A stretch of 64,000 nt of DNA from Streptomyces sp. NBC_01216. GTDB lineage: Bacteria; Actinomycetota; Actinomycetes; Streptomycetales; Streptomycetaceae. This document shows positions 8,817 to 18,083 of the stretch, in pieces. A model generated the notes under the pieces. That model saw nothing but the letters and a program-made list of their open reading frames with translations. It was not told the DNA's origin and did no database searches. The first letter of the stretch is position 1; every line of letters begins with the position of its first letter. Position numbers and translations under genes: made by a program. The stretch is from assembly GCF_035994945.1 (NCBI RefSeq), contig NZ_CP108677.1:4216001-4280000 (forward strand). Direction: 5' to 3'.

Positions 8817-9227
8817 TCAGACGAAGTGGATCTGTGCCGTCGAAGCGGCGATGGCGGCCGGGTCGAGTCCGCCGGGTACGTGGGCGGCGGCGATCACGCC
8901 GTGCCAGAGCAGGGCCGCGCCGGCACGTCCGCTACCCGGGGCGAAGGCGACGTCCGTGAGGAGGACGCCGGTGAAGGCGGCGCGGCCGTCGGTGGCCGCT
9001 GCGTCCCACGGCCCGTACAGGCCGGTCGCGGTCAGCCGGCCCAGCGGGATGCCGGCCCTCATGACGTTGCGGGGCTGTCCGGGGGCGGGTGGGGTGTAGT
9101 GGGTGTCCTGGGTGAAGAGAGTGGTGTCCAGGGTGATGGTGAGCGGGGTGTCGAGTCCGTGCCGGGACGCCAACCAGGGGCGGTCGGCGGTAGCGGACTC
9201 GGAGTAGGTGGTCAGCTGAAGATCCAC
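8817..9227 (-). CDS. Phage head decoration protein (gpD-like)
   Basis: 136 residues from GTG 9227, chosen for GGAGGAACCTGGC before it (the frame is open further upstream). It is beta-rich with PLGRLTATGLYGPWD and FTGVLLTDVAF, resembling head-stabilising decoration proteins. It lies directly upstream of the capsid gene, the usual place for a gpD equivalent. Confidence 0.7.
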   Translation of the reverse strand: MDLQLTTYSESATADRPWLASRHGLDTPLTITLDTTLFTQDTHYTPPAPGQPRNVMRAGIPLGRLTATGLYGPWDAAATDGRAAFTGVLLTDVAFAPGSGRAGAALLWHGVIAAAHVPGGLDPAAIAASTAQIHFV

Positions 9228-9336
9228 GCCAGGTTCCTCCGGGCAGGCCATGTGGCGGCGAGTCTGTACGGACACCGGGCGGTGCCGTCGTCCGCGGGGA
9301 TGGGGGCGGGGCGCGGTCCCCGAAGGCGTGCCGGGG

Positions 9337-10062
9337 TCAGGAGCTCTTGAGGTGGCCGCGGCGGCGGGCGATGTCCAGGCCGAGCTGGCCCGGGCGGGCC
9401 GGAGTTCCGCCCGAGCGACCGGGAATGTTGGAGGGGCTGCCCGAGGGCGGGGTCGTGGGTGGCTGCGGAGCCCGCTGGCCGAAGAGTTCCGGGCGGCGCT
9501 CCTTCAGCTCGTCGGCGGCCCGGGCCAGTGCGGTGTCGTCCGCATCCGGGTCGACGAGGCGGCCGAGCAGGACGACGGCGTCCTCCAGTTCGGTGCCGGT
9601 GGCGCCCAGACCGACGAGCACGGCGCGGCGTGCGGCGTCTCGTTCCCGGGCAACGGCCGCGGCCTCGCGTTCCTGCGCCTGCCGCTCGCGTTCCGCGGCG
9701 GTCTGCTCCCGGCGCTCCGCCTCCGAGAGACGGGCCTGCTCGGCGTCCTTCTGCTGCTGGTCAGCCTCGCGCTGGGCCTGCACGTACTCGGTCAGGGCCT
9801 TCGCCGACTCGAAACCGAGCTGGCTGAGGAGGTCACGTACGCCGGCGCGGCGGCCCTGGTCCTTCTCGCGGGCGAAGCGGCGGGACAGCTCCTCCTGCGG
9901 GATGGTCACAGTCGCTGTGTCGGTGCTCTCCGGTGTCGTCTCCCCGGTAGGTGAGTTCCCAGGGTCGTCGGGGGAAGCGCCGAGGATCGGGAAGATGGGG
10001 CGGCCGTCGCGGCGGTAGCCGAGCGGTGCGAGCGGCAGCGGCGGTCGTGTTCGTACGGTCAT
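9337..10062 (-). CDS. Phage scaffolding protein
   Basis: 241 residues. A proline-rich N-terminus is followed by a long charged helix (residues about 60-150) dominated by Q, E, A and R, with READQQQKDAEQARLSEAER as its core, then a disordered Pro/Ser/Gly C-terminus. This composition and the position between portal and decoration/capsid are those of a scaffold (DUF4355-like) that guides procapsid assembly and is then lost. Confidence 0.75.
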   Translation of the reverse strand: MTVRTRPPLPLAPLGYRRDGRPIFPILGASPDDPGNSPTGETTPESTDTATVTIPQEELSRRFAREKDQGRRAGVRDLLSQLGFESAKALTEYVQAQREADQQQKDAEQARLSEAERREQTAAERERQAQEREAAAVARERDAARRAVLVGLGATGTELEDAVVLLGRLVDPDADDTALARAADELKERRPELFGQRAPQPPTTPPSGSPSNIPGRSGGTPARPGQLGLDIARRRGHLKSS

Positions 10063-10180
10063 GGGCAGACTCCTTGCCCAGACGCCCCCGCGTCGGGCGG
10101 AGTCTAACCTTCACCGCGCCGTCGGCGTGAGTGCCTCGTGCTGCGGTGCCGGCCGAGGATCGTGGCGAGGCCATGGCCGA

Positions 10181-11770
10181 CTACATCTCGTTGACGGTCC
10201 CGCCAGTTCCGAGCTCCGTCTCGCGCTGCTCCCAGATGCGGGCGACCTCTTCTGCCGCGTCCTCGATGGGGAAGCCGGCGTCCACGAGCATGCGCACTCC
10301 GGTCTCCAGGGAGAGGACACCGGCAGTGACACCTTTGACCACCAGGTCGAGGACGCTGGCCTGATCGGTCGGCAGATAGGAGCCGAAAGCGATGGACGCC
10401 TGGGGCTGCTGCCCTGACGGCAGCACACCGGCGGCCTGGTAGAGGCGCAGCACCATCTTCAGCAGCAGCGGATACTTGGCCGCCCGCGCGAGCCGCATGG
10501 AGCGGACCATGGCGTCCAGCGGACCGAAGCTCAGCTGCATTGCGTAGCCGGAGGCCGCCTGCGAGGCGTCCATAGTGCCGAGCACGCTGGCCGGAAGCCG
10601 GGTGACCACGGACAGCCGGTCGCGTAGTCCCTCCACATAGGCGCGGAGTTCGGACAGCTGGGCGGAGGTGTCCACCGTGGTGAGCTGGCCGGTCTCCCCG
10701 AGTGGCCAGACCATCCCCGGCTCCACCTGTACCGGCAGTGGCCGGCCCGAAGCACGGTCGACCGGCAGCCGGGCGCCGGAGAGGCCGATGATCGGTGACC
10801 CGGTTGTCGCCGAAGCACGCTGACTGTCCGTGTCGGCAGCGCCGAGATCGTCAAGGAGTTGGGTGGCCTTCAGCAGGGTCGACTGGCCGAAGTGCTCGGC
10901 GCCGTTGATGGTGTTCGGTACATGGACGATCGGGATGAAGTCGATGTGCAGGTCGAGCCGGTCCAGTACCTCCCCGTCCGCGTTGGTGCGGAACCGGGCC
11001 CGGCGCGACGAGAGCGCGTCGATGTCGCCCGCGCGGTCGACCTGCTCCAGGTCCCATTCAGCGTCCGTCAGGTAGCAGGTGACGTTGGCGGGCTGGGCGG
11101 ACCACGGATACGTGCGGACTGCGGCGGAGTCGGTATCGACCGGCCCGAGCTCGTACGTGACACGGCGCAGCGTGCCCTTCCGGCCCGACGCCGGATCGGT
11201 CGGTGTCTCCCACGCCAGGTGGACCCGCGTCGGGTACTCGTCCGCGTCGACCGCGTCATCAGACAACACCGGGAAGTAGAAGCCCGGGTCGATGGTCTTC
11301 AGATTCGGGCGTCCCTTCGCCCGCGACCACGCCAGGAGGTACACGGTGTCGCCGAGCAGGACGGCGTTGCGCTCAGCGTGCTGCATCCGCATCCACAGAT
11401 GCTCGCGCTCTGCCCACTCTCGCAGCAGGGACTCGGCCGCACGTGCCGCCTCGCTGTCGTCCACTCCGCCGACGACGATCTGCTGCGTCTCACCGATGAG
11501 GTGCGTCAAGGTCTGGTCCACGATCAGCGCCGGATCCCCGTACTCGCGCCGGTCCGTACCGTCCTCGCCGAGCAGGGCGGCGGCCTGGTTGGTGTCGTAC
11601 GTGGCGAGCACCGTGTACGCGGTGAGGCGACGAAGATCGGCCTCCGGCACCCAGGATGCGCCGACATGGCCGGGCAGGCGTCCAAGGCGGCCGTCTGCGG
11701 CCTGCCGAAACGCCGGCTTGTAGGACAACGCCCCCCAGGTATCGATGATCAAGTCGCGCCACCGTCGCAT
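10181..11770 (-). CDS. Phage portal protein
   Basis: 529 residues from ATG 11770 (GGAGCGGTGT before it); the frame extends to 11962 without good support. The sequence fits portal proteins: DLIIDTWGALSYKPAF near the N-terminus, a WAEREHLWMRMQHAERNAVLLGD region, the IPIVHVPNT segment, and the helical tail with PASVLGTMDASQAASGYAMQ. Portal rings form the DNA entry vertex and bind terminase. In related phages it follows terL directly; here a three-gene cassette on the opposite strand separates them. Confidence 0.85.
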   Translation of the reverse strand: MRRWRDLIIDTWGALSYKPAFRQAADGRLGRLPGHVGASWVPEADLRRLTAYTVLATYDTNQAAALLGEDGTDRREYGDPALIVDQTLTHLIGETQQIVVGGVDDSEAARAAESLLREWAEREHLWMRMQHAERNAVLLGDTVYLLAWSRAKGRPNLKTIDPGFYFPVLSDDAVDADEYPTRVHLAWETPTDPASGRKGTLRRVTYELGPVDTDSAAVRTYPWSAQPANVTCYLTDAEWDLEQVDRAGDIDALSSRRARFRTNADGEVLDRLDLHIDFIPIVHVPNTINGAEHFGQSTLLKATQLLDDLGAADTDSQRASATTGSPIIGLSGARLPVDRASGRPLPVQVEPGMVWPLGETGQLTTVDTSAQLSELRAYVEGLRDRLSVVTRLPASVLGTMDASQAASGYAMQLSFGPLDAMVRSMRLARAAKYPLLLKMVLRLYQAAGVLPSGQQPQASIAFGSYLPTDQASVLDLVVKGVTAGVLSLETGVRMLVDAGFPIEDAAEEVARIWEQRETELGTGGTVNEM

Positions 11771-12149
11771 ACACCGCTCCCTGCCGGTCGTCAGAAGTCG
11801 GCGGAGCCTAATGGGCGTAGCCCGAGGCATTTCACCTCGATCGGCAATCCACCAGCCGGTCGGGGCGTTGACTGGGCATTCGGCGTGGGGCTGGCGGGAG
11901 CACCGCGGCCCGTACCGCGTCCAGCGTCCTGCCGGCCTCGCAGGGTGACGGCCGCTCGCCATTGCTCCGCCTACAGAGGCCCGACAACCCGTTCAGGTCA
12001 GCCTTCCCCCCGTCAAACGCCTTACCAGTCAGCACAGTTCGAAGGCGTGATGTCGCCCATGACGCCCAGAAACCGAATGTGGCACCCTGACCAGGTGCGC
12101 ACTCACGTTCGCATGTAAGTACATGGTCAGACTCACGGGGGCGAGAGCG
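11771..12149. other. Divergent intergenic region, portal/cassette
   Basis: About 380 bp between the divergent portal and cassette genes. It should hold promoters for both. I see no clear hairpin or known motif. Confidence 0.5.
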
Positions 12150-12605
12150 ATGTCGTTCGAAGAGGAATGGGCCAGTCTCAAGGAGGCTGCGCTCGCCCGA
12201 CGGCAAGCTGCTGCGCAGATGCAACTCAACCAGGCGCCGACGGGTGGTGACCACCCAGAGAGCCCGACGGGCCGGGGCGACGGGTACTCGGTCAACGCAG
12301 CGTCGCTCGACGGAAGTTCACACCTGCTCATGGAGATCGCCGGACTCCTCTACGAGGGCCGCATGGACGGCGAGAACGCGACCCAGGCCCGCGCGCCCCG
12401 CGCGCACACGGACGTCGCCGCGCAGGTGGACACGCTCGCCCGGTTCGCCAAGGACCAGTACAACGACATGGTCGCGCTGCTCGCATCCCTGTCGACGAAG
12501 CTGAGGTCCGCCGGCAACAACTACACGACCGTGGACAAGGGTGTACAGGGCCAGATGAACGCCATGCTGGACTGCGGCCGCTTCGTGCCGCCGGAGAACA
12601 GGTGA
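12150..12605 (+). CDS. Small helical WXG-like protein (T7SS partner candidate)
   Basis: 151 residues from ATG 12150, chosen for GGGGGCGAGAGCG upstream. An N-terminal helix (SFEEEWASLKEAALARRQAA), a disordered Gly/Pro region, then a helical pair with LARFAKDQYNDMVALLASL and SAGNNYTTVD. The second half resembles the helical hairpin of WXG100/ESX-associated proteins, but there is no W-x-G. It is the first gene of a three-gene plus-strand unit inside the phage head operon and probably partners the next protein. The function is inferred from context only. Confidence 0.55.
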   Translation: MSFEEEWASLKEAALARRQAAAQMQLNQAPTGGDHPESPTGRGDGYSVNAASLDGSSHLLMEIAGLLYEGRMDGENATQARAPRAHTDVAAQVDTLARFAKDQYNDMVALLASLSTKLRSAGNNYTTVDKGVQGQMNAMLDCGRFVPPENR

Positions 12606-12611
12606 TCCGCT

Positions 12612-13949
12612 GTGGCATACCGTGACGACGTCCAGTTCCTCGAGGACGCGAACCCGACGCTCATCGATCGCAACGCCGCCGAGTTCCGGCGCCTCCACAC
12701 ACTCATCGAGTCGACCGACGACGCCTTCCGCAAGGCCGGAAAGGTCGAATGGGTGAGCGAGGCCCGCGACCTCTACGTCAGGAGGCTCGGTGAGAGCAAG
12801 AGCCTGGCCGATGCGCTCTCGGAAGCCTTTCGCAAGGCCGGCTCCGCGCTGGCCAGGTACGCCGATGCGGTCACCACCGCCAAGGTGCACTACAAGAACG
12901 GACAGCACACCGAGGGCAGACTCTCCGAGGTCATGGCCCGTGAAGCTCAGGCCATCACTCCCACCGCGCGGGCAGCAGAGCCCCTGCGGCAGTGGGAGGA
13001 TCTGCGCGCAAGCACGGGGGTCCTGGACTGGCTCGCCGAAGTGACCGTGGACGTCGACGCGATCCGGGAAGACGCCGAGCGCTACTACAACCAGACCAAG
13101 GACCACTACGGTGACGCGCTCCGTGTCGAGTCCGCCGCGCGGGAGCTGTGCGTCGCCGACCTCAGGGCGGCGTACAAGTCGATACCCGACTACCAGGGGA
13201 CTCTGCCCGACGCGGCCGAGTTCCTGAAGAACCTCGGGCCCCTGCAGAAGGAGGCCCGCGAGGCGAGCGACGACCCGAACACACAGCTGCCGGGCTCCGG
13301 GCCCAAGGTCGACGCGATCCCCACCATGGGCCGCGACGTGGTCGTCTCCGAAACGCTCTACCGCATCCAGACGCGCGTGGACGGCCTGCCCGAAGGACAG
13401 GGCAACAACTACTGGCTCCCGTCGAACGACGACGAGGGGCGCCGCTCGTACATCTCCGCGAACAAGGAGCTCATCAAGGCCGCCGCCGAGGATTCGGGGC
13501 TTCCGCCGGAGATGGTCGCAGGCATCGCCTGGCAGGAGGTCGAAGGCGACCCTGGCCTGCTGGACGACCTGGCCTACGAGGGCCGCAAGATCATTCCAGG
13601 CAGTGAGGATCCCGACCGGACCTCCATGGGGCCCATGGCCATCCAGGTGCGACGCGCCGCCGAGGTACTCGGCTACGATCCGCACAATCTCACGGATCTC
13701 CAGCGGAGCACCGTGGTGAACGCGATCAAGGATCCGGGCACGAACATCTTCATCGCCTCCGAGTACCTCGCCCAGTTGAAGGCCGAGAGCAGCTTCGCCG
13801 ACGTACCACCGGAGCAGATGACACGCGCGCAGATGCAGGAGCTGGCCGCCCGCTACAACGGGGGCCCCTATTACGAGACCGACGCAGCCCAGGCATACGG
13901 TCGTGGCTTCGACAACAGGCTGGATCAGGCCAAGGAGGCGCTGCGGTGA
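12612..13949 (+). CDS. T7SS-like protein with lytic transglycosylase-like domain
   Basis: 445 residues from GTG 12612 (AGGTGA upstream). Residues about 1-130 are helical with GKVEWVSEARDLYVRRL, resembling the N-termini of actinobacterial putative type VII-secreted proteins. A coiled-coil linker follows. Residues about 270-440 look like an SLT/lysozyme fold: GIAWQEVEGDP (candidate catalytic Glu), SMGPMAIQVRRAAEVLGYD, and ARYNGGPYYET. Peptidoglycan would be the substrate. A phage endolysin or tail lysozyme is possible, but the N-terminus, opposite strand and partners favour a secreted cell-wall hydrolase or antibacterial effector. Confidence 0.65.
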   Translation: MAYRDDVQFLEDANPTLIDRNAAEFRRLHTLIESTDDAFRKAGKVEWVSEARDLYVRRLGESKSLADALSEAFRKAGSALARYADAVTTAKVHYKNGQHTEGRLSEVMAREAQAITPTARAAEPLRQWEDLRASTGVLDWLAEVTVDVDAIREDAERYYNQTKDHYGDALRVESAARELCVADLRAAYKSIPDYQGTLPDAAEFLKNLGPLQKEAREASDDPNTQLPGSGPKVDAIPTMGRDVVVSETLYRIQTRVDGLPEGQGNNYWLPSNDDEGRRSYISANKELIKAAAEDSGLPPEMVAGIAWQEVEGDPGLLDDLAYEGRKIIPGSEDPDRTSMGPMAIQVRRAAEVLGYDPHNLTDLQRSTVVNAIKDPGTNIFIASEYLAQLKAESSFADVPPEQMTRAQMQELAARYNGGPYYETDAAQAYGRGFDNRLDQAKEALR

Positions 13950-14296
13950 AGGACGTCACGAGCCCTGCTGCACCAGGGCGCCGCGTGGCCGCAGGGAGGC
14001 CCCCCGGCCGGATTGGTTCCGCTGTGTGCGCCGTGGTGCTCTTGGTGGCGCACTTCGTCACGGCGTACCTGCTCCTCCTTGCCTACGCGGCCGAGCCGGC
14101 GGGGCCCTGGGACAGGGAGACGGTCTCCCACTCGGGCTTCGCTGCGGGTACGGCGCTGGCGGTGACCGTCGTCGCGGCACTGCTGACCGTGCTGTTCGTG
14201 AAGGCGCAGTGGCTGCGACGGTGGTGGTTCGCCGTGCCGATGGTGGCAGTCCTGGCCGCCCTCCTGCGACTGACCGTCCTGGCCCCGGAACTCTGA
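13946..14296 (+). CDS. Small membrane protein, possible immunity partner
   Basis: 116 residues. The GTG start overlaps the preceding stop (GTGA), so the two are coupled. After a basic N-terminus there are three predicted membrane segments: residues about 24-48 (VCAVVLLVAHFVTAYLLLL), 65-85 and 93-112. A small membrane protein after a peptidoglycan hydrolase could be an immunity protein, a holin or a secretion aid; nothing in the sequence decides. It lies about 80 bp beyond the end of terL, tail to tail. Confidence 0.6.
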   Translation: MKDVTSPAAPGRRVAAGRPPGRIGSAVCAVVLLVAHFVTAYLLLLAYAAEPAGPWDRETVSHSGFAAGTALAVTVVAALLTVLFVKAQWLRRWWFAVPMVAVLAALLRLTVLAPEL

Positions 14297-14622
14297 CTCG
14301 AACCGCTTGACCGGCACACCGTGCGCGAGGGCGCACCCACAAGGGCACGACGTCCCACCCTGTTGTACGCACTCCTACCGTCGTCCCGTGAGCCGGTGAT
14401 CGGACGGGGTGGCCGGACGACCCGTATCCCCGGCAAGGAACAGGTCGGTGAGCGCCCAGACGCAGGAGTCGAGGAGGTCCGGGGACTTCTCCTGGACCTC
14501 TGAGTGCGTTGTGGCAAAGGGAGTCTCTGTTCGATGAGCAGGGGTTTCTTCGTGTGCGGGGCATGTTCGCGGAGGGGTAGGGGCAGGCAGCGGACGGCTT
14601 GTTGTGGATCGAGGAGGGCGCG

Positions 14623-15189
14623 ATGCCGTCGGTGCTGGGGTTGATGGAACGGCGTGAGGCGCGGGCGAGGCAGGAGCTGGAGTCCTGGACGGAGGTCCTG
14701 GAGCAGGCTCAGGCGGAGGTGGATGCTGCGCGAGAGCGAGTCGAGCGGGCCCGTGTGGGGCGTGAGGAGCTCGTGTCGGTGCTGGCCGAGGAGAGTGCGG
14801 TGAATACGCCGGCTTCCGTGGCGTCTGGTGGTGAGGCGGCTGCCGTGATGGGTTCGAGCGGCTCCGACGCGGTGCATGGCGAGCGGCCGCCGGTGTGGCG
14901 GTCGGGCATGGGCGAGGAGGTGCTCAGCGGCCTGTATCGGGAGGTGTTCGCCGCGGTGGTGGCCGCTTCGGGGCCGGTGAGCGGGGTGGAGTTGACGCGC
15001 GTGGTGGGCCGTGAGGCGGAGATCAAGAACGAGGTGGAGAAGATCCGTCACCGTGCCTACGCGCTGGAGAAGCGGGGCTGGCTGGTGCGGGAGAAGAATG
15101 GACGGTTCATGCCTGTGCCCGGGGCCGTCGGCCGGGACGCTTCTCCGGCCAGCGCGGGGCATCGCCGGCCACCTGGCGCGACAGCCTGA
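14623..15189 (+). CDS. IS5 passenger protein (copy B)
   Basis: Same protein as at 5801: a coiled coil then a winged-helix-like C-terminus. The one base difference I found (G at 14661) is silent in an alanine codon. It overlaps the convergent transposase by 83 bp. Confidence 0.7.
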   Translation: MPSVLGLMERREARARQELESWTEVLEQAQAEVDAARERVERARVGREELVSVLAEESAVNTPASVASGGEAAAVMGSSGSDAVHGERPPVWRSGMGEEVLSGLYREVFAAVVAASGPVSGVELTRVVGREAEIKNEVEKIRHRAYALEKRGWLVREKNGRFMPVPGAVGRDASPASAGHRRPPGATA

Positions 15190-15937
15190 TCGTGGCTGCC
15201 CACCACACCATCTGCTGGTGGTGATCGGGGCGGCGTTCGTGGTCGCGGTTGAGGCGGCGTGAGCGGGAGAGCCAGCTCAGCGTTCGTTCCACGACCCATC
15301 TGCGGGCCAGTACGACAAATCCGCGGTGTCCGTCGGATCGGCGCACGACCTCGATCCGGACTCCGTGACGGGCGAACGCCTTGGCCAGGGCCGAGCCCTG
15401 GTAGGCGCTGTCGACCCACACCAGTTTCAGCAGCCGACCCGGGTGGTCCATGAACGTCTCCAGCAGGGCGGGGGCGGCCTTGGAGTCGTGGACATCGGCC
15501 GTGGTCACGGTCACCTCCAGGAGCAGACCCTCGGTATCGGTCAGGATGTGACGCTTGCGCCCATCACGTGACTTGCCGCCGTCGTATCCGCGACTGTCCT
15601 CGCCGACGGTCTCGGAGGCGTCCACCGACTGACTGTCGATGACTCCCGCGCTGGGCTCGGCGTTGCGGCCTGAACGTTCCCTCGCCGAACGTCGCAGGCG
15701 TTCGTACAGCTCACGCGCGTAGTCGTAGGCCCGCCAGCGGCGGAAGAAGTCGTAGACCGCCCGCCAGTACGGGAAATCGACCGGCAGAGCCGTCCACTTC
15801 ACGCCGTTGTCGACGAGGTAGCGCACCGCGTCAAGCATCTCGCGGTGGCAAAACGCCTCCGGACGCCCGCCCAGCTTGAGGAGCCACGCCGGCACCGGCA
15901 TCGCGGCGCGGACCTCGGCCCACTCCGCATCCGTCAT
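15107..15937 (-). CDS. IS5-family transposase (copy B)
   Basis: Translates identically to the copy A transposase, starting MTDAEWAEVR, with intact DDE landmarks IDSQSVDAS, VDSAYQG and RRWVVERTLSWL. The frame is open to 16108. Confidence 0.92.
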   Translation of the reverse strand: MTDAEWAEVRAAMPVPAWLLKLGGRPEAFCHREMLDAVRYLVDNGVKWTALPVDFPYWRAVYDFFRRWRAYDYARELYERLRRSARERSGRNAEPSAGVIDSQSVDASETVGEDSRGYDGGKSRDGRKRHILTDTEGLLLEVTVTTADVHDSKAAPALLETFMDHPGRLLKLVWVDSAYQGSALAKAFARHGVRIEVVRRSDGHRGFVVLARRWVVERTLSWLSRSRRLNRDHERRPDHHQQMVWWAATIRLSRQVAGDAPRWPEKRPGRRPRAQA

Positions 15938-17525
15938 GTCACTGGGGTAGCAGCCTGCCCGCCGTCCCGGAGCGATCGAACCGAACCGGTGCACGTAGCA
16001 GTCACACCCAAGGGTGACCGCGGTGGACGCATGCACAGAGATACTGCTCAACTGATCAGGCAACGGGCTTCCTTGGTCGTGCTGGTGTCGTAACCGCGTC
16101 ACTACCAAGGGGCCCGTTCTCTCATGCCCGCGACCGCACCCGAACCTCCGTCCAGATGATCACCCGCTGCCACTCGAACAAGATCCGGTTTGCCACAACG
16201 CACTGAGGCGCCGACGTACGTCGTCATCTGCTCCTCCAACACCGCGAACGTGCGGGGCGGGCCGGCGTGGGTGATGCGGGACTGCTCGTAGAGCATCGCG
16301 ACCGGGGCGGCGCGGGCGCGTTTGCCGCGGGTGGCGTGGACGACGCGGCACGGGACGGTGGGGTCGACCTCGGCGAGGAGGGCGGGGAGGTAGTCGCCGC
16401 CGTTGTTGGCCTCGATGACCACGCAGTCGGCCTGGTGCTCGTGGTAGAGCGCGGCGGCGCGGCGCATCGCGGCTGTCGGGGTGTGACGGTCCTGTTCGGC
16501 GTGGAGGACGTAGCCGCGGGGGCGGCGGTCGCCGTACATCTGCTCCAGCGGGTAGGAGCGGCCGGCCACGGTGAAGGCGGTCAGGTCGGCGGAGTCGGTG
16601 GTGGTGACGGCGGGGTCGACGGCGACGACCAGGCGGTCGAGTGGTGGGACCGCAGTGCGGGCGATACGGAAACCCTCTACCTCGAACATCCACTGCTTCC
16701 ACAGGGCGCCTTCGACGTCTTCGAGGAGGACGCCGTCGAGTTCCTGGCGGCCCAGGCGAGTGCCGCCGTACTCGGAGTCGAGCTCGGCGAGCGCGGCCGG
16801 GGAGAGGTTGGCGCGGTTGTCCTCGGTGCGGCCGGTGGTCAGGACCACGGTGGAGCCCGGGCGGCGACCGCGCTCGACGAGGCGTTTGACGTGGGGGAGC
16901 GGCTTTGGGGTGGTGGAGATGACGACCTGTGGGGTCGGGGCCTCGCGCAGGCAGAACCACAGCATGTCGTACACCGACTGGGCGGTGTGGCGGTTCCAGG
17001 CGGCGTACTCGTCGAGCCAGCCCTTGTCGAAGGCGAAGCCGCGGAGGTTGTCGGGGGTCTCGGCACCGAAGCCGTAGATCGCGGAGCCGTTCTTCATGCG
17101 CAGGGTGGTCAGGCCGTTGCCGGGGCTGTAGCGGCGGATGTCCTCGGGCGGGATGACCGCGAGGAGGCCGGACTTGGGGGACTCGAAGCAGATCTCCTTC
17201 ACGAGCGTGGCGTTCTTCGCGACGACCGCGATCATCGTGCCCGGCGTGCTCGTCCACTCGCGTACGGCCTCGGCAGCGGATTTCGTCTTCCCCCAGCCTC
17301 GGCCCGTCAGCATCATCCAGGCTGCCCAGGCCCCCTGCGGGCGTTGGGCGGCGCGGGCGTGGTGGTGCAACCAGCCCTCGTGGGGCAGGCCGTCGCAGCC
17401 GGGGCGGTCGCAGGCCCAGCGGCGCGACGAGGCGGCGTCGGCCTCGATCAGCGCGGTGATCTCTGCGTGCAGCTCGGCGTCAGACATGCCGGCCGGGTCC
17501 GGAAGCGGGCCCGTCGGGTCCAGGG

Positions 17526-18068
17526 TCACGATGGCTCACCGCCCAGGGTGCCGATGCGGGCCTCCAGTTCGCGGCGCAGCTGCTCCATGCGGGCGCGGCG
17601 TTCCTCGTCCGTCAGGCCGGTGACGTCCGCCATCTGCGGGCCGGTGAACGTCGAGGGGACGTCGGCGAGGTCCATGCCGTACGCCTGGCGCTCGATGCGG
17701 ATCGTGACCTCCAGCCAGCGGATCACGTCCGACGGGCTCAGCCGCGAGGGGTCGAGCTGCTGGAGCTGGGCCACGATCTTCGACTGGGCAGCGGACGCGA
17801 GGCGGGCGTGCCGGCGCGCGACCTCGCAGGCGGCCTGGTGCCGCTCGGCTCGCCAGAGCCGGTCCTGCTCCCGGTCCCACGCCTCGGCGCGCAGCACCCA
17901 GCGGTGGGACGTCGACCAGCGCTCGATCAGTGTGCGGGACTTCGCCAGCCGTTCCGCGACCTTGCCGATGCTGCGGGACAGGCCGAGGTCTCGGTAGCAG
18001 GCAAACGCCTCCCACGCGGCGGACGATTCGCCCGACTGCCGCTCCCATGCCTCGGCGCTGTCCGCCAT
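17526..18068 (-). CDS. Phage terminase small subunit
   Basis: 180 residues. The N-terminal half has a helix-turn-helix-like segment: AWEAFACYRDLGLSRSIGKVAERLAKS then RTLIERWSTSHRW. The C-terminal half is helical (ARLASAAQSKIVAQLQQLDP). It recognises packaging DNA and recruits TerL, with whose start its stop overlaps. The gene is intact, the last functional packaging gene before the IS-broken terL. Confidence 0.82.
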   Translation of the reverse strand: MADSAEAWERQSGESSAAWEAFACYRDLGLSRSIGKVAERLAKSRTLIERWSTSHRWVLRAEAWDREQDRLWRAERHQAACEVARRHARLASAAQSKIVAQLQQLDPSRLSPSDVIRWLEVTIRIERQAYGMDLADVPSTFTGPQMADVTGLTDEERRARMEQLRRELEARIGTLGGEPS

Positions 18069-18083
18069 CCGATCGTCGTGCTC

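Larger units (their letters stand above)
14504..16203 (-). mobile_element. IS5-family element, copy B (1700 bp, TSD TGA)
   Basis: Same 15-bp terminal inverted repeats as copy A (14504-14518 and 16189-16203), same length and orientation. It is flanked by the target duplication TGA at 14501-14503 and 16204-16206. It is inserted in terL. Different target duplications show that copies A and B inserted independently and do not bound a composite transposon. Confidence 0.95.
14375..17529 (-). pseudogene. Phage terminase large subunit, split by IS5 copy B
   Basis: GTG 17529 overlaps the terS stop (GTGA). The upstream part (17529-16204, 442 codons) has the ATPase motif GRGWGKT at residues 76-82 and Walker B-like GWLDEYAAW near 171-179. 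It also has the first nuclease acid in VVAVDPA and the second in VVIEANNGGD. The IS enters after TTYVGAS. On the far side, 14503-14375 continues exactly in frame once one TGA copy is removed: EVQEKSPDLLDSCVWALTDLF, then a short tail and TAG at 14375. The severed part carries the final SPD..D nuclease motif, so the present truncated product should lack nuclease activity. Confidence 0.92.

Noticed and set aside
10859..12118. Long plus-strand open frame opposite the portal gene
   Set aside because: High-GC antisense shadow; its translation has no recognisable domain, while the minus frame is a clear portal protein.
5682..16203. Composite transposon formed by two direct IS5 copies around phage genes
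   Set aside because: Each copy has its own three-base target duplication (TAA and TGA), and each interrupts a phage gene that can be rejoined across it, so they are independent insertions.
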